Below are positions 13,201-24,575 of a stretch of DNA of 64,000 bases, piece after piece (the stretch's first letter is position 1; every line of letters begins with the position of its first letter). A model generated the notes under the pieces. It worked only from the letters and a program-made list of their open reading frames with translations, did no database searches and had not been told where the DNA came from. The DNA lies in the NCBI RefSeq assembly GCF_002575655.3, contig NC_053040.3, positions 354,824,267 to 354,888,266 on the forward strand, written 5' to 3'. This stretch comes from Aegilops tauschii subsp. strangulata (Eukaryota; Streptophyta; Magnoliopsida; Poales; Poaceae). The position numbers were made by a program, and so were the translations under genes.

Positions 13201-13490
13201 TACATAGACCCTTCCTGAAAATAAGATGAATTGCAATTGTTTGATGACTGAGAACTGTTTGTTAGTTTTCAAGAAAGTTTATGATCTATACTTTAACATG
13301 TGAATAGCTTGTTACTTGATCATGAGAAGCTTTATGATATGAGCTACTGTTATGACATATAATGATGCTAGAAAAGGTGATTGAAATTATCATTGATCCA
13401 ACTTGTGCACCTCCTAGCATTCACACTTCATAAATTATTTCTTTATCATTTACCTACTCGAGGACGAGCAGGAATTAAGCTTGGGGATGC
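10239..13490 (+). other. Non-coding interior of the nested element, ending in a polypurine-like tract
   Basis: No supported gene was found in 3.2 kb. The motif AAGCTTGGGGATGC or a close variant recurs near 10872, 10928, 11588, 11643 and finally at 13477-13490, directly before the 3' LTR where it serves as the polypurine tract. Small frames (10245-10439, 10942-11253, 12789-13136) have no domains. Confidence 0.7.
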
Positions 13491-15178
13491 TGATACGTCT
13501 CCATGTATCTATTATTTATGAAGTATTCATGCTATTATATTGTCCTTCTAGGATGTTTTATATGCATTTATATGCTATTTTATATGATTTTTGGGACTAA
13601 CCTATTAACCTAAAGCCCAGTGCCAGTTTCTGTTTTTTCCTTGTTTTTGAGTATCGCAGAAAAGGAAAACCAAACGGAGACCAATTGACCTGAAACTTGA
13701 CGGAGCTTATTTTAGGACCAGAAGAAGGCCATGGAGTAAAAGAGTTGGGCCAGAAGAGTCCCGGGCTGCCCATGAGGGTGGGAGGCGCCCCCACCCCCCT
13801 GGGTGCGCCCCCTACCTCGTGGACAGCCCGGAGACCCCCCTGACTTGTTCTCGACGCCAAAACCTCTTATATATACCCAAACTTCTAGAAAGAAACCTAG
13901 ATCGGGAGTTCCGCCGCCGCAAGCCTCTGTAGCCACCAAAAACCAATCGGGACCCTGTTTCGGCACCCTGCCGGAGGGGGAATCCCTCACCGGTGGCCAT
14001 CTTCAACCCGGCGTTCTCCATGACGAGGAGGGAGTAGTTCACCCTCGGGGCTGAGGGTATGTACCAGTAGCTATGTGTTTGATCTCTCTCTCTCTCTCTC
14101 TCGTGTTCTTGAGGTGGTACGATCTTGATGTATCGCGAGCTTTGCTATTATAGTTGGATCTTATGTTGTTTCTCCCCCTCTACTCTCTTGTAATGGGTTG
14201 AGTTTTGCCTTTGAAGTTATCTTATCAGATTGAGTCTTTAAGGATTTGAGAACACTTGATGTATGTCTTGCATGTGCTTATCTGTGGTGACAATGGGATA
14301 TTCACGTGATCTACTTGATGTATGTTTTGGTGATCAACTTGCGGGTTCCGTAACATTGTGATCTTATGCATAGGGGTTGGCACACGTTTTCGTCTTGACT
14401 CTCCGGTAGAAACTTTGGGGCACTCTTTGAAGTTCTTTGTGTTGGTTGAATATATGAATCTGATTGTGTGATGCATATCGTATAATCATACCCACGGATA
14501 CTTGAGGTGACATTGGAGTATCTAGGTGACATTAGGGTTTTGGTTGATGTGTGTCTTAAGGTGTTATTCTAGTATGAACTCTATGATAGATCGAACGGAA
14601 AGAATAGCTTCATGTTATTTTACTAGGGACTCTTGAATAGATCGATCAAAAAGGATAACTTTGAGGTGGTTTCGTACCCTACAATAATCTCTTCGTTTGT
14701 TCTCCGCTATTAGTGACTTTGGAGTGACTCTTTGTTGCATGTTGAGGGATAGTTATATGATCCAATTACGTTATTATTGTTGAGAGAACTTGCACTAGTG
14801 AAAGTATGAACCCTAGGCCTTGTTTCCTAGCATTGCAATACCGTTTGTGCTCACCTTTATCATTAGTTACCTTGCTGTTTTTATATTTTCAGATTACAAA
14901 TACTCATATCTATCATCCATATTGCACTTGTTTCACCATCTCTTCGCCGAACTAGTGCACCTATACAATTTACCATTGTATTGAGTGTGTTGGGGACACA
15001 AGGGACTATTTGTTATTTGGTGCAGGGTTGTTTGAGAGAGACCATCTTCATCCTACGCCTCCCACGGATTGATAAACCTTAGGTCATCCACTTGAGGGAA
15101 ATTTGCTACTGTCCTACAAACCTCTGCACTTGGAGGCCCAACAACGTCTACAAGAAGAAGGTTGTGTAGTAGACATCA
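13491..15178 (+). repeat. 3' LTR of the nested element (1688 bp)
   Basis: It runs from TGATACGTCTCCATG to GTAGTAGACATCA and aligns end to end with 7645-9337. The frames at 13597-14054 and 14225-14532 are LTR shadows, as are their counterparts in the 5' LTR. Confidence 0.93.
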
Positions 15179-15183
15179 GTGAG
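15179..15183. repeat. Target site duplication, right copy (GTGAG)
   Basis: Identical to 7640-7644, immediately after the 3' LTR. Confidence 0.93.
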
Positions 15184-17390
15184 TAGGGATTGCCATGCAA
15201 CGGATGCACTAGAGCTATAAGTTTATGAAAGCTCAGAAATAAAAATAAGTGGGTGGGCATCCAACTTGCATGCTCATGAAGACCTAGGGCAATTTGAGGA
15301 AGCCCATCGTTGGAATATACAAGCCGAGTTCTATCATGAAGATCATGGTGCTACTTTGAAGCACAAGTATGGAAAAAGGATAGTAACATTGCCCCTTCTC
15401 TCTTTTTCTCTCTTTTTTCTTCTTCTTTTTTTTCCTTCTCCTTTTTTTCTTTCTTCTCCTCTTTTTTTTTATTTCCTCACACGGGACAATGCTCTAATAA
15501 TGAAGATCATCATACCTCTATTTACTTACAACTCAAAAAATTACAACTTGATACTAGAACAAGATATGACTCTATATGAATCGCTCCGGTGGTGTACCGG
15601 GATGTGCAATGAATCAAGAGCGACATGTATAAAAAATGATGAACGGTGGCTTTGCCACAAATACGATGTCAACTACATGATCATGCAAAGCAATATGACA
15701 ATGATGGTGCGTGTCATAATAAACAGAACGGTGGAAAGTTGCATGGCAATATATCTCGGAATGGCTATGGAAATGCCATAATAGGTAGGTATGGTGGTTG
15801 TTTTGAGGAAGGTATGTGGTGGGTTTATGGCACCGACGAAAGTTGCGCGGCACAAGAGAGGCTAGCAATTGTGGAAGGGTGAGAGTGCGTATAATCCATG
15901 GACTCAACATTAGTCATAAAGAACTCACATACTTATTGCAAAAATCTATTAGTCATCGAAATAAAGTACTAAGTGCATGCTCCTAGGGGGATAGATTGGT
16001 AGGAAAAGACAATCGCTCATCCCCGACCGCCACTCATAAGGAAGACAATAAAAAAATATCTCATGCTCCAACTTCGTTACATAACGGTTCACCATACGTG
16101 CATGCTATGGGACTCACAAACCTTAACACAAGTATTTCTCAAATTCACAATTACTCACTAGCATGACTCTAATATCACCATCTTCACATATCAAAACAAT
16201 TATAAGGAATCAAACTTCTCATAGTATTCAATGCACTTTATATGAATTTTTTATTATATCCCTCTTGGATGCCTATCATATTAGGACTAAATTTATAACC
16301 AAAGAAAAGTACCATGCTGTTTAGAGACTCTCAAAATAATATAAGTGAAGCACGAGAGTTCATAAATTTCTATAAAATAGAGCCACCGCCGTGCTCTAAA
16401 AAGGTATAAGTGAAGCACTAGAGCAAAATTATCTAGCTCAAAAGATATAAGTGAAGCACATAGAGTATTCTAATAAATCACGATTCATGCGTGTCTCTCT
16501 CAAAAGGTGTGTACAGCAAGGATGATTGTGGCAAACTAAAAAGCAAAGACTCAAATTATACAAGACGCTTCAAGCAAAACACATATCATGTGATGAATAA
16601 AAGTATAGCCTCAAGTAAAGTTACCGATAGACGAAGACGAAAGAGGGGATGCCTTCCCGGGGCATCCCCGAGCTTAGGCTCTTGGTATCCTTGGATATTA
16701 CCTTGGTGTGCCTTGGGAATCTCCAAGCTTAGGCTCTTGCCACTCCTTATTCTATAGTCCATCAAATCCTTACCCAAAACTTGAAAAGTTCACAACACAT
16801 AACTCAACAGAAATTCTCATAAGCTCCGTTAGTATAAGAAAATAAATCACCACTTTTGGTACTGTTGTGAACTTATTATTTATTTATATTGGTGTAATAT
16901 CTATTGTATTCCAGCTTTTCCATGGTTTATACCCCCCGATACGAGCCATAGGTTCATCAAAATAAGCAAACAACACATAGAAAACAGAATCTGTCAAAAA
17001 CAGAACAGTCTGTAGCAATCTGGATATTTCGAATACTTCTGTAACTCCAAAAATTCTGAAGAAATAGGACGACCTAAGCAATTTGTTTATTAATCTTCTG
17101 CAAAAAGAATCAATATTTTATCACGCTTCTGTGATTTCTAACAATTCTGTGACTAAGCACAAAGTTTCTGTTTTTCAGCAAGATCAAACAAACTATCACC
17201 GTAAGCTATCCCAAAGGTCTTACTTGGCACAAACACTAATTAAAACACAAAACCACATCTAACCAGAGGCTAGATGAAATATTTATTGCAAAACATAACC
17301 TAAAAAGCAAAATTAACAAATAAAATTGGGTTGCCTCCCAACAAGCGCTATTGTTTAACGCCCTTAGCTAGGCATAAAACACGAATAGAT
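15184..17390 (-). other. Non-coding interior of the split minus-strand element
   Basis: It contains the same families of phrases as 10239-13490 but on the opposite strand: a 'GGGTTGCCTCCCAACAAGCG' segment near 17330 and CCCCGAGCTTAGG/CTCCAAGCTTAGG blocks near 16660-16735. There is a pyrimidine-rich tract at about 15390-15475. Frames such as 15266-15781 are not convincing genes. Confidence 0.6.
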
Positions 17391-18335
17391 CTAGATATTG
17401 TCATCTTTGGTATGCAATCCATAAGTGACTCTCATAATAGATTTATAAGGCAATTTAATTTTATTTCTTGGAAAGTGTTCCATGCCTTTCCTTAACGGAA
17501 ATTGAAATCTAATGTTTCCTTCTTTCATATCAATAATTGCACCAATCGTTCTAAGGAAAGGTCTACCAAGAATAATAGGACAAATAGGATTGCAATCTAT
17601 ATCAAGAACAATGAAATCTACGGACACATAATTCCTATTTGCAACAATAAGAACATCATTAATCTTTCCCATATGTTTCTTAATAGTGGAATCCACAAGA
17701 TGCAAATTTAAAGAACAATCATCAAATTCACGGAAAGCTAACACATCACATAGAGTTTTTGGAATCGTGGAAACACTAGCACCCAAATCTCACAAAGCAT
17801 GGCATTCATAATCTTTAATCTTAATCTTAATAGTAGGTTCCCACTCATCATAAAGATTTCTAGGAATAGAAACTTCCGATTCAAGCTTTTCTTCAAAAGA
17901 TTGCATCATAGCATCAATGATATGTTTAGTAAAAGCTTTGTTTTGATTATAAGTATGAGGAGAATTCAACATGGATTGCAACAAGGAAATACAATCTATT
18001 AAAGAGCAATTATCATAATTAAAGTCCTTGAAATCCAAAATAGTGGGTTCATTGCTATCTAAAGTTTTGACCTCTCCAATCCCATTTTTATCAATTTTTG
18101 CATCAAGATCTAAAAACTCCGAATCACTGGGACGCCTTCTAACTAAAGTTGACTCATCTCCAGTCCCATCTTTATCAAGATTTATATTAGAAAACAAAGA
18201 TTCAATAGGAGTCTCATCAATCATTTAAGATCTTCATCATTATTTAAAGATTCTGGTTTAGCAGCCATCTTATTTACCAAGGTAGCTTGCTTATCAGAAA
18301 TTTGGCCTACTGAATTTTCAAGATGAGCAATATGC
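17391..18335 (-). pseudogene. gag-protease remnant of the minus-strand gypsy-like element
   Basis: Read from 18335 down, the frame gives a Gag C-terminal region rich in Ser, Asp and Glu, then a retropepsin-like domain with the catalytic motif DLGAS (near 17780) and the flap/closing motif IILGRPFL (near 17550). Two lesions are visible. One base is missing in the A-run near 18228, where ...EDLK is followed by a stop while MIDETPIES opens in the next frame. A TGA replaces a Cys codon directly before the aspartic protease motif, near 17787. No RT follows, so the element was already pol-less. Assignment to an Athila-like protease is by motif and context. Confidence 0.75.
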
Positions 18336-18534
18336 AGAAAGAAGGAAATAAATAAAAAACGTTAAAAATCGGACCAGTCCAATATACAGAAAGAAGGAAA
18401 AACCAGCTGAACTCTACAGCGAGCGAGCTAACCAGAAATGAAAAAAAAAACGACAACGAAGCAGCTGGCCCAGAAACCGCAGCTACACAGAAACCTTGCG
18501 GCCAGACATAATACAAATCCTTATGGGTGACACG

Positions 18535-18716
18535 AGCTTTGCAATATCTGCGTAAAATCTGTTACGAAACTTACATGCAAGCTCACGTGGCTAGATCTGG
18601 TTGGAAGGAAATAAGGCCCAGACCCACCCCATTAAAATCAGGGGGTGATTATTAGTTTAGAAAAGAAGAAAACGTAGCTTTACGTAACCTGGTATGTAGG
18701 TGTAGCATTTTTGCGG
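18535..18716 (+). mobile_element. MITE-like element, family with an AAAATCAGGGGG core
   Basis: It shares with 44057-44228 and 49533-49735 a core (CCCACCCCATTAAAATCAGG here) and an end of the type TTACGTAAC..ATGTAGGTGTAGCAT. Terminal arms are partly inverted. Length is about 180 bp and there is no coding capacity. Boundaries are approximate and no clean target duplication was found. Confidence 0.55.
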
Positions 18717-19650
18717 GCGACAAATACTTGGTGCTCTGAAACACCGCTCTCATCCAAGGGGGATCCTATGCGGCACAAAGGTCGCCCGCGAGCGGCATGG
18801 CAGGCAGCCCCCTCATATGGGCCACCCATTTTCCGGGTTTTTTCCTTTCGTTTTTCTTTCCTTTTATATATATTTTTTCGTTTTCGTTTTTTGCTTTTTC
18901 TCTTCTATTTTCCTTTTCCTTGTCTCTTATTTCTTCTTTGCATTTTCAACTTTCTTTTGAATTTTCTTTTCAAGTACACGAACATTTTTTTGATCATCTA
19001 ATTTAAAAAATGTTCAACAATTCAAACAATGTTCATTGAATTCAATTTTTTGTTTATGGATCAAAATTCAAAATTTATTCTTTAAATTAAAAAAAGTTCA
19101 GAAACTTTAAAATGTGCTGATTGATTTTTAAAAATGTCTGTTGAATTCAAAATTTATTTATCCATTTTTCCAAAAAAATGTTCTTGAATACATATTTTGT
19201 TCATCAAGTTAAAAACATGTTCATCAAATTCGAAATTTGTTATTCAAATACAAAAAATACTAATCATTATTAAAAATGCTCATATTTTTTTCATCAAAAT
19301 AAACATTGTTCATTGAATTAAAAAATGTTCATTCTTTTGAAATCACGAACATTTTAGAATTCAAGAGCTTTTTTTTGACAATTCAAGTTTTTTTAAAACT
19401 TTCAAACCCTTTTGTAATCCCAAATTATTTTAACATAGAATAAAACAAAAATAAAAAATAAAAAGGAAAAGTAAAAAACATTGGGCGACCAGCCCCGCAA
19501 ATGGGCTGGCCCAGACTGGCGTGACAGGGAAGGGAGGGTGCGTGTTCACACGCCCCTGGCGCGCACCGTGCCCATATAGTAGGTCCCCTGATCCAAATCT
19601 CGGCGAAATCATTAATTAAGGAGTACTCGTTGCAAAGAATACTCCACTTT
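18717..19650. repeat. AT-rich degenerate repeat with recurring 'ATGTTCAT/AAATTC' words
   Basis: Between about 18970 and 19440 the words TTCATTGAATTC, AAAATGTTCAT and TTCAAAATTTATT recur in degenerate form, flanked by pyrimidine-rich DNA (18830-18960). No gene is supported. Similar sequence is common around Mutator-like or unclassified wheat transposons; the class is not determined. Confidence 0.5.
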
Positions 19651-19703
19651 CCCAGGTCGCGACAAGTGGCGCACATGCAGCGCGCCACTTGTCGCAACCT
19701 GGG
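19651..19703. repeat. Near-perfect 22-bp inverted repeat (hairpin)
   Basis: Arms 19651-19672 (CCCAGGTCGCGACAAGTGGC plus GC) and 19682-19703 are reverse complements with one mismatch, separated by a 9-base loop. The arm motif GCCACTTGTCGC also resembles CAAGTGGCGC at about 20620, beyond the tandem array. Confidence 0.9.
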
Positions 19704-19904
19704 AATTTTCCCTTTTTTCTAAGATTCGTTGATTCAAAACATTTTATCTCTTAAACCGTGCGTCCAAATCTCGAACCATTTTCATCATTGGATTCCTCGC
19801 GTCGAGATCTTCAAAACTAGATCCCATGTTGATAGGTTTTGACGAACTTTTTTTTTTACGAAAAAAACGAACGAAAAAACCGAACCGGGAGCATGGTTTT
19901 TTCT

Positions 19905-20455
19905 CTTTCCGAAAAAGGCACGCCCGTGCCTCTCGCGAAATCACAATCGTGCCTCTCGTGGAAGCAAAACCGTGACTCTCGTGGAAGAAAAAAAATAGAA
20001 AACACGTTTTTTTTCGTTTCCGAGAGGCACGGCCGTGACTCTCGCGAAAGCACAACCGTGCCTCTCGCAAAAGCAAAACCGTGACTCTCGCGAAAGAAAA
20101 AAACAGAAAACACGTATTTTTTCCCTTTCCGAGAGGCACGGCCGTGACTCTTGCGAAAACACAACCGTGCCTCTCGCGGAAGCAAAGCCGTGACTCTCGC
20201 GAAAGGAAAAAAAAACAGAAAACGCGTTTTGTTTTTCCCTTTCCGAGAGGCACGGCCGTGAGTCTCACGAAAGCACAACCGTGCCTCTCGCGGAAGCAAA
20301 ATCGTGACTCTCGTGAAAGAAAAAAAAAACAAAAAACAAGTTTTTTTTCGTTTTCAAAAGGCACGGCGGTGACTCTCGCTAAAGCACAACCGTGACTCTC
20401 GCGGAAGAAAAACCGTGACTTTCGCGAAAGAAAAAAAAAAGAAAACGCGTTATTT
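19905..20455. repeat. Higher-order tandem repeat, about 111-bp units, with inner repeats of about 24 bp
   Basis: Unit starts marked by GAGAGGCACGG or GAAAAAGGCACG occur near 19911, 20022, 20131, 20245 and 20356, giving spacings of 109-114 bases. Inside each unit the phrase CCGTGACTCTCGCG / CCGTGCCTCTCGCG repeats about three times, followed by a poly-A/T spacer with AACACG or AACGCG. Because of this periodicity several frames stay open on both strands (for example a 239-codon minus frame at 19744-20463). They are repeat translations, not genes. Confidence 0.9.
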
Positions 20456-21364
20456 TCGCGCAAATTTTTTTTTTATCGAAAAGCTAAGAAAGACCGGGGG
20501 AAACCAAAACGTCGAAAAAACCCGGGAAAAAAGCGTTTAAAAAGCCGAAAACGTGTGCGAAAAAAAAAACAAAATCCGAAGGGAGCGTCCAGAGCGCGAC
20601 ACGTGACGAATGGCTGAGAGCGCCAAGTGGCGCTGATCGTTGCGAGGCTCCCGAAGGAGGGATCGTTAACTAGTTGCTCTCAAATCTCGGTTCCGTTCTT
20701 CTATATCTATACTACTACTAAAAGACCAAACGTGACTTCCCCTACGTGCACCCAAGAAAGTGCACACAGGATAACCCACAACGTCCGATCAAACCCACAT
20801 GGTTGCATCCAACGGTCCATGTTACATCCACCGTACTACAAACAGATCTACGGTTCAAAACAAATGTTCTGCCGGCAGACTCCTCCCTTCAGGATTTGAC
20901 AGCCCAGCGATGACACCCCCGGGGAATTAAACAGAACCTCCATGATCAAAGCCGCCACCACGCCACGACCTCCACCATCAACGCTGCCATCACGCCACGA
21001 ACCTTGCCTCGGCCAGCCGCCCTCGCCCCTGGTGTCCGCGACATCCTCGACCCGCCTTGCTTCCCTACCTCTCCTCGCCACGCCGCCCTCGCCCTGTCCG
21101 CGACGTCCTCGACCCGGCGCGCTGCCCTACCTCTGGTGTCATCACCCCGTGTGGGCAGCAGCATCTCGACCTGCCAGTGCCACAGGTTAGATCCATTTAT
21201 ACTGCACGTCTTATGATCTGACAAAAGACAAAGGAAATTGCTCTTTGAATCTGACAGTCTGTAATTTGCACTGTGAAATTTGATACTTACAGTACATCAT
21301 GAACAAACTGAGTTGACGAAGGGTTGAATAAGTGTTTCACAAAAAGAACCATTGAGAAGACAAT

Positions 21365-22886
21365 ATGGCATCCTCTCAACGTAGTGGGGTACGTACTCCC
21401 TTTCAGGACTTGACGAACAACAACAACAGTTCAGGTAAATACATATATCACCTACTCTTACCTACTTAGATCTTGTAAATCCAGAATATGTCATTGTCTC
21501 ACAGGTCAAAAAACAAATCCAAAAGAGCTGAAGAGACAGAGGGAAAGGGAGAGGTATGCACTAAACAGGGATACAATATTAAAGAAAAGACAGGAGGCAA
21601 GGGATCGTAAGAAAGCTACGGCTGCTATTCTAAATGGAATCAACACTCCATCTAAGCCACACAGGGCCATGTCGCCTGGTTACTCCATTTTCTCTGTTTT
21701 TTATCACAAATTCATCAATCACATGTAAAATCATGTTAATTAAGTGTTCTTTTGGACATGTTTTGACACTGCGGAGAGGCCCAGTGCGCAGTCTGCTATC
21801 ACCCAGCAACGACACACACCAGCTGCCAAAGGTCATGTGTTCTCCTACATCCAACCATAATACCGGCGTTTGTGTGTCAACAGCTGATATTGTACATACA
21901 ATTATGATGCAGGCATACCTGTTGATGTGATAATGAGTGATCAGACTCCACTTCATGGTCCAAATTCATTAAGAACACCAGATACTACCGTTTCTAACAA
22001 GGAAAATGTCAATAATATCGACTCTGCCATTGGGTCCTCCCAACTGACTGTGTTACCACCGCCACTTCAATCCTACAGAGGCAGCAATTCATATGGTAAT
22101 CAATTCTGGCTCATATTAACTACCATACAGAGTAAAGACATATTATATCTCTCTTCTTCCTATGCAAGGTTTCCTATCTAAAAGTGTCATGCTTGGGTTT
22201 TCAGGATGACATCAACAAGGTAGCAAAGGATGAGGATATACATAATATGCAGGTTGAAGACGTGATAAAGAAAGTCGACAAGGATACAAACACTGAGTCG
22301 GCAGAGGTGATACAAGAAGAATCTACTATGGAAGATACAGAGAATATGCAGATTGATGAGGTGATAACCGTACAGGAGGATACATATCCCGAGTCCACAA
22401 AGGCTACACAAGAGTCCATTACGGAGGGTCCACTAAACATGCTTTTTGATGCTGTGATAACCAAGGACGGAGATACAATCCCCGAATCGACGGGGGCAAG
22501 TTTTATTTCCACATGTCATTACTATTCTAATTCTAACGCCACAAATCAGTTTGTAATTTTTTTAGTACAATATCATATCAAACAGATATTCTCTCTGTTA
22601 TAATATTATAATACCATGTGTTTCAGCTACCGAGCAATGACGAATCAAGTGAAATACTCAACAATAATGAAGTGGAGGAAAATAATTGCACGGAGAGCCC
22701 AGAGAATACACCTATTCTTGAAGAAAACATAGCAAACAGAGAGACCAAAGATTCTGAACATACACAGGTGACTTTCCTTTTCCAATTATTTCTTCCAAAA
22801 TCATTCTAATTATATTATATCCTAAATACGGGTAATTCTTTTAATATTGTTCCCAGAAATTAACCCACAATGAAACAAGTCAATAA
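21365..22886 (+). CDS. Spliced Helitron-borne gene model, basic N-terminus and acidic internal repeats
   Basis: Likely exons bounded by GT/AG (one GC donor) are 21365-21434, 21505-21678, 21913-22095, 22205-22495, 22627-22767 and 22857-22886. The first two give MASSQRSGVRTPFQDL and then a basic R/E/K-rich helix region (KRQRERERYALNRD) of a kind often found at the start of Helitron-encoded plant proteins. Exon 22205-22495 carries three related segments of about 36-38 residues, each with N-M-x-x-D/E-x-V-I and a later P/T-E-S-T/A. Exons 4 to 6 stay in phase to a TAA at 22884-22886. The join between exons 3 and 4 is out of phase, and an extra exon around 21770-21860 is possible. Either the model is incomplete or the gene is broken. 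Function unknown. Confidence 0.5.
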
Positions 22887-23439
22887 ATGGTGGCAACTGA
22901 GGACAAGAATTGGCACAAACACCCCTCATGGGATCTGGCCAAAATAATGGAGCTCAAGGCGATACATTTCATTGGGCTGCATATAAAAAATGTGTTACAA
23001 TTTTCAATCTTTTTTATGCACTCATATGCCTACTTAGAGTAAGCAGTCATGCATTAACTTGTAGTATCAGCTATGCTAGCAATATTACAGGAGAAGCAGA
23101 GCGTGTTCTGTTATACCACTAGGCAATGAGCATAGAGCAAGTGTTTCTTTCCACACCTGCACAAATGTTATTTGGGTATAACTCCAGGCCTTATTTTTTT
23201 ACTTCTCCATTTGTACCATCCTGCAATTGGAAGAAGCAATGTAAAAATATCATTCTACACACTTAAAGACATCAAGAACAAGAACTGAAATTGCTATTAG
23301 CATTACCTGTGATATAAATAGTGGGAACTATGAAGCAACCGCTTTGTGATACCTGGAAGAGTTATTGTCCATCATTTGGTCAGGAAGTGTGTTCTACTAA
23401 GTGTACAAACTGAAGCTACATAAAAAACAGAGGAATGGA

Positions 23440-24075
23440 GACAAAGCCTACTTGAGGATAGATTGAAGTGTCCTCTGCAAATAGTCTGGTCGATTGCGAG
23501 CCTTTGTGACAACAGCGGCGACAGAGAGATCAGGATGATCCTGTAGAGCACGTACGCGAGCTGCGAACTCCTTCCCAGAGCGACTGTTTGAGCCAAGCAC
23601 GGGAGGCGATGACTACGGCAGGCACGTCGACGCACTAGATCTCGATCCAATTCGATATGCCCGCTCCCGCATCTCGATCTCCTCTGGGGCAGTAGGATGA
23701 AGGCAGCAGAGTCGATCTAGGGAAGATCCCCGGGGTTGGCGGCGAGGCAAGGCCGCGGTGGTGAGAGGAGGGGGCGGGGCGAGGCCGTGCTGGGGATAAG
23801 GGCCGGCGGGGCGAGGCCCTGCTGGGGATAGGAGGAGACGGGGCGAGGCCGTGGTGGTGGTGGTGGTGGTGGCGTGGGTGGGGGCGCCGGGCGACGTCGT
23901 GGCGGCAGAGGATGCGGCGTGCTGTAGAGGAGGCGCCGTGCTACAGAGGAGGCGGCTGGCGGAGGAAGAAAGTGAGGAGTGGAGAGAGTCAGCCGCCTCT
24001 ACTTTCACTGGAGAGACCGAGAAAGTGGTGATCTGTGTGTGAGACACTATCACTGGAGAGACCGAGAAAACCAAG
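23440..24075 (-). other. GC-rich captured segment with an open minus-strand frame
   Basis: The minus-strand frame 24074-23613 (153 codons) reads low-complexity Ser/Pro/Ala/Thr-rich protein and crosses a trinucleotide run at about 23848-23873 (GTG repeated). The 11-base phrase ACTGGAGAGAC occurs twice near 24006 and 24051. Base composition changes sharply from its AT-rich surroundings, which fits a captured promoter or first-exon fragment. No recognisable domain. Confidence 0.35.
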
Positions 24076-24575
24076 TGCGACGGGTTACATCCTGTTGCTC
24101 TTTCTCTCTTTTTTTTTAACTTTTCACCAGCTGCTCCTTATTAGTGTTCCTTTGGTTGCTTTTTTTCTTTTGCACTCTGGTTGCTTTTCTATGGCCTAAT
24201 TACGCCACCCAGATTAAACGGATCATCGACCAAATGGAACATCGGGCGTGCCTCTTTTGTTTTGTTTTTTATATCTATGATCGACAACCCATTCGGTGAA
24301 GTAATAATTATATAAAAATATGCATTGACAAAATTCATTTTTTAATTGATAACCCTTTTGTTCATTTGATTTATATAAAAATATGCGTTCAGAAATTCAA
24401 ATCATTTGATTTATATTAGCGGCAAACGTTGTTCAATTCTTTTTTTATCGACCGTGTCCAGTATGACAGTGTGGTTCAGTCATCATCATTTTATGATACT
24501 AATTTTTTTATTAATATTTTTGTTATTAAGCATAACAAAATTTCTTTATCATCAAGGTCATCTTGTGGTCTCTAG

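Larger units (their letters stand above)
7645..15178 (+). mobile_element. Complete non-autonomous LTR retrotransposon (7.5 kb) nested in the minus-strand element
   Basis: The two LTRs are 7645-9337 and 13491-15178. A primer site lies 10 bases after the first LTR, a polypurine-like tract precedes the second, and a perfect GTGAG duplication flanks the whole. The 4.15-kb interior encodes only one ORF (9462-10238) with no gag zinc knuckle, protease, RT, RNase H or integrase. By hand comparison of roughly the first 950 LTR bases I count about 40 substitutions plus a few indels, near 4% divergence. With commonly used grass LTR rates that suggests an insertion on the order of 1-2 million years old; this is an estimate, not an alignment. 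Confidence 0.93.
5546..18335 (-). mobile_element. Truncated non-autonomous gypsy-like retrotransposon, split by a nested insertion
   Basis: Read on the minus strand the order is a gag-protease remnant (about 18335-17391), a long non-coding internal region with AAGCTTGGGGATGC blocks (17390-15184 and 7639-7127), and a 3' LTR (7126-5546). The internal region is interrupted by the complete element at 7645-15178; the two halves rejoin across the GTGAG duplication. No RT, RNase H or integrase is seen, so it must depend on enzymes from a relative. The 5' LTR and start of gag are missing; homology stops near 18335. The LTR family, starting TGATACGTCTCCAACG, resembles the Sabrina/Derami/WHAM group, but the name is uncertain. 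Confidence 0.8.

Noticed and set aside
13597..14054. Proline-rich frames on both strands, mirrored at 7735-8212
   Set aside because: They recur in both LTRs of the nested element and are LTR sequence, not genes.
19744..20463. 239-codon minus-strand open frame rich in Phe, Arg and Glu
   Set aside because: It is the translation of the 111-bp tandem repeat; frames stay open on both strands because of the periodicity.
23613..24074. Minus-strand 153-codon frame as an intact captured gene
   Set aside because: Low-complexity Ser/Pro/Thr translation over a trinucleotide run; retained only as a GC-rich captured segment.
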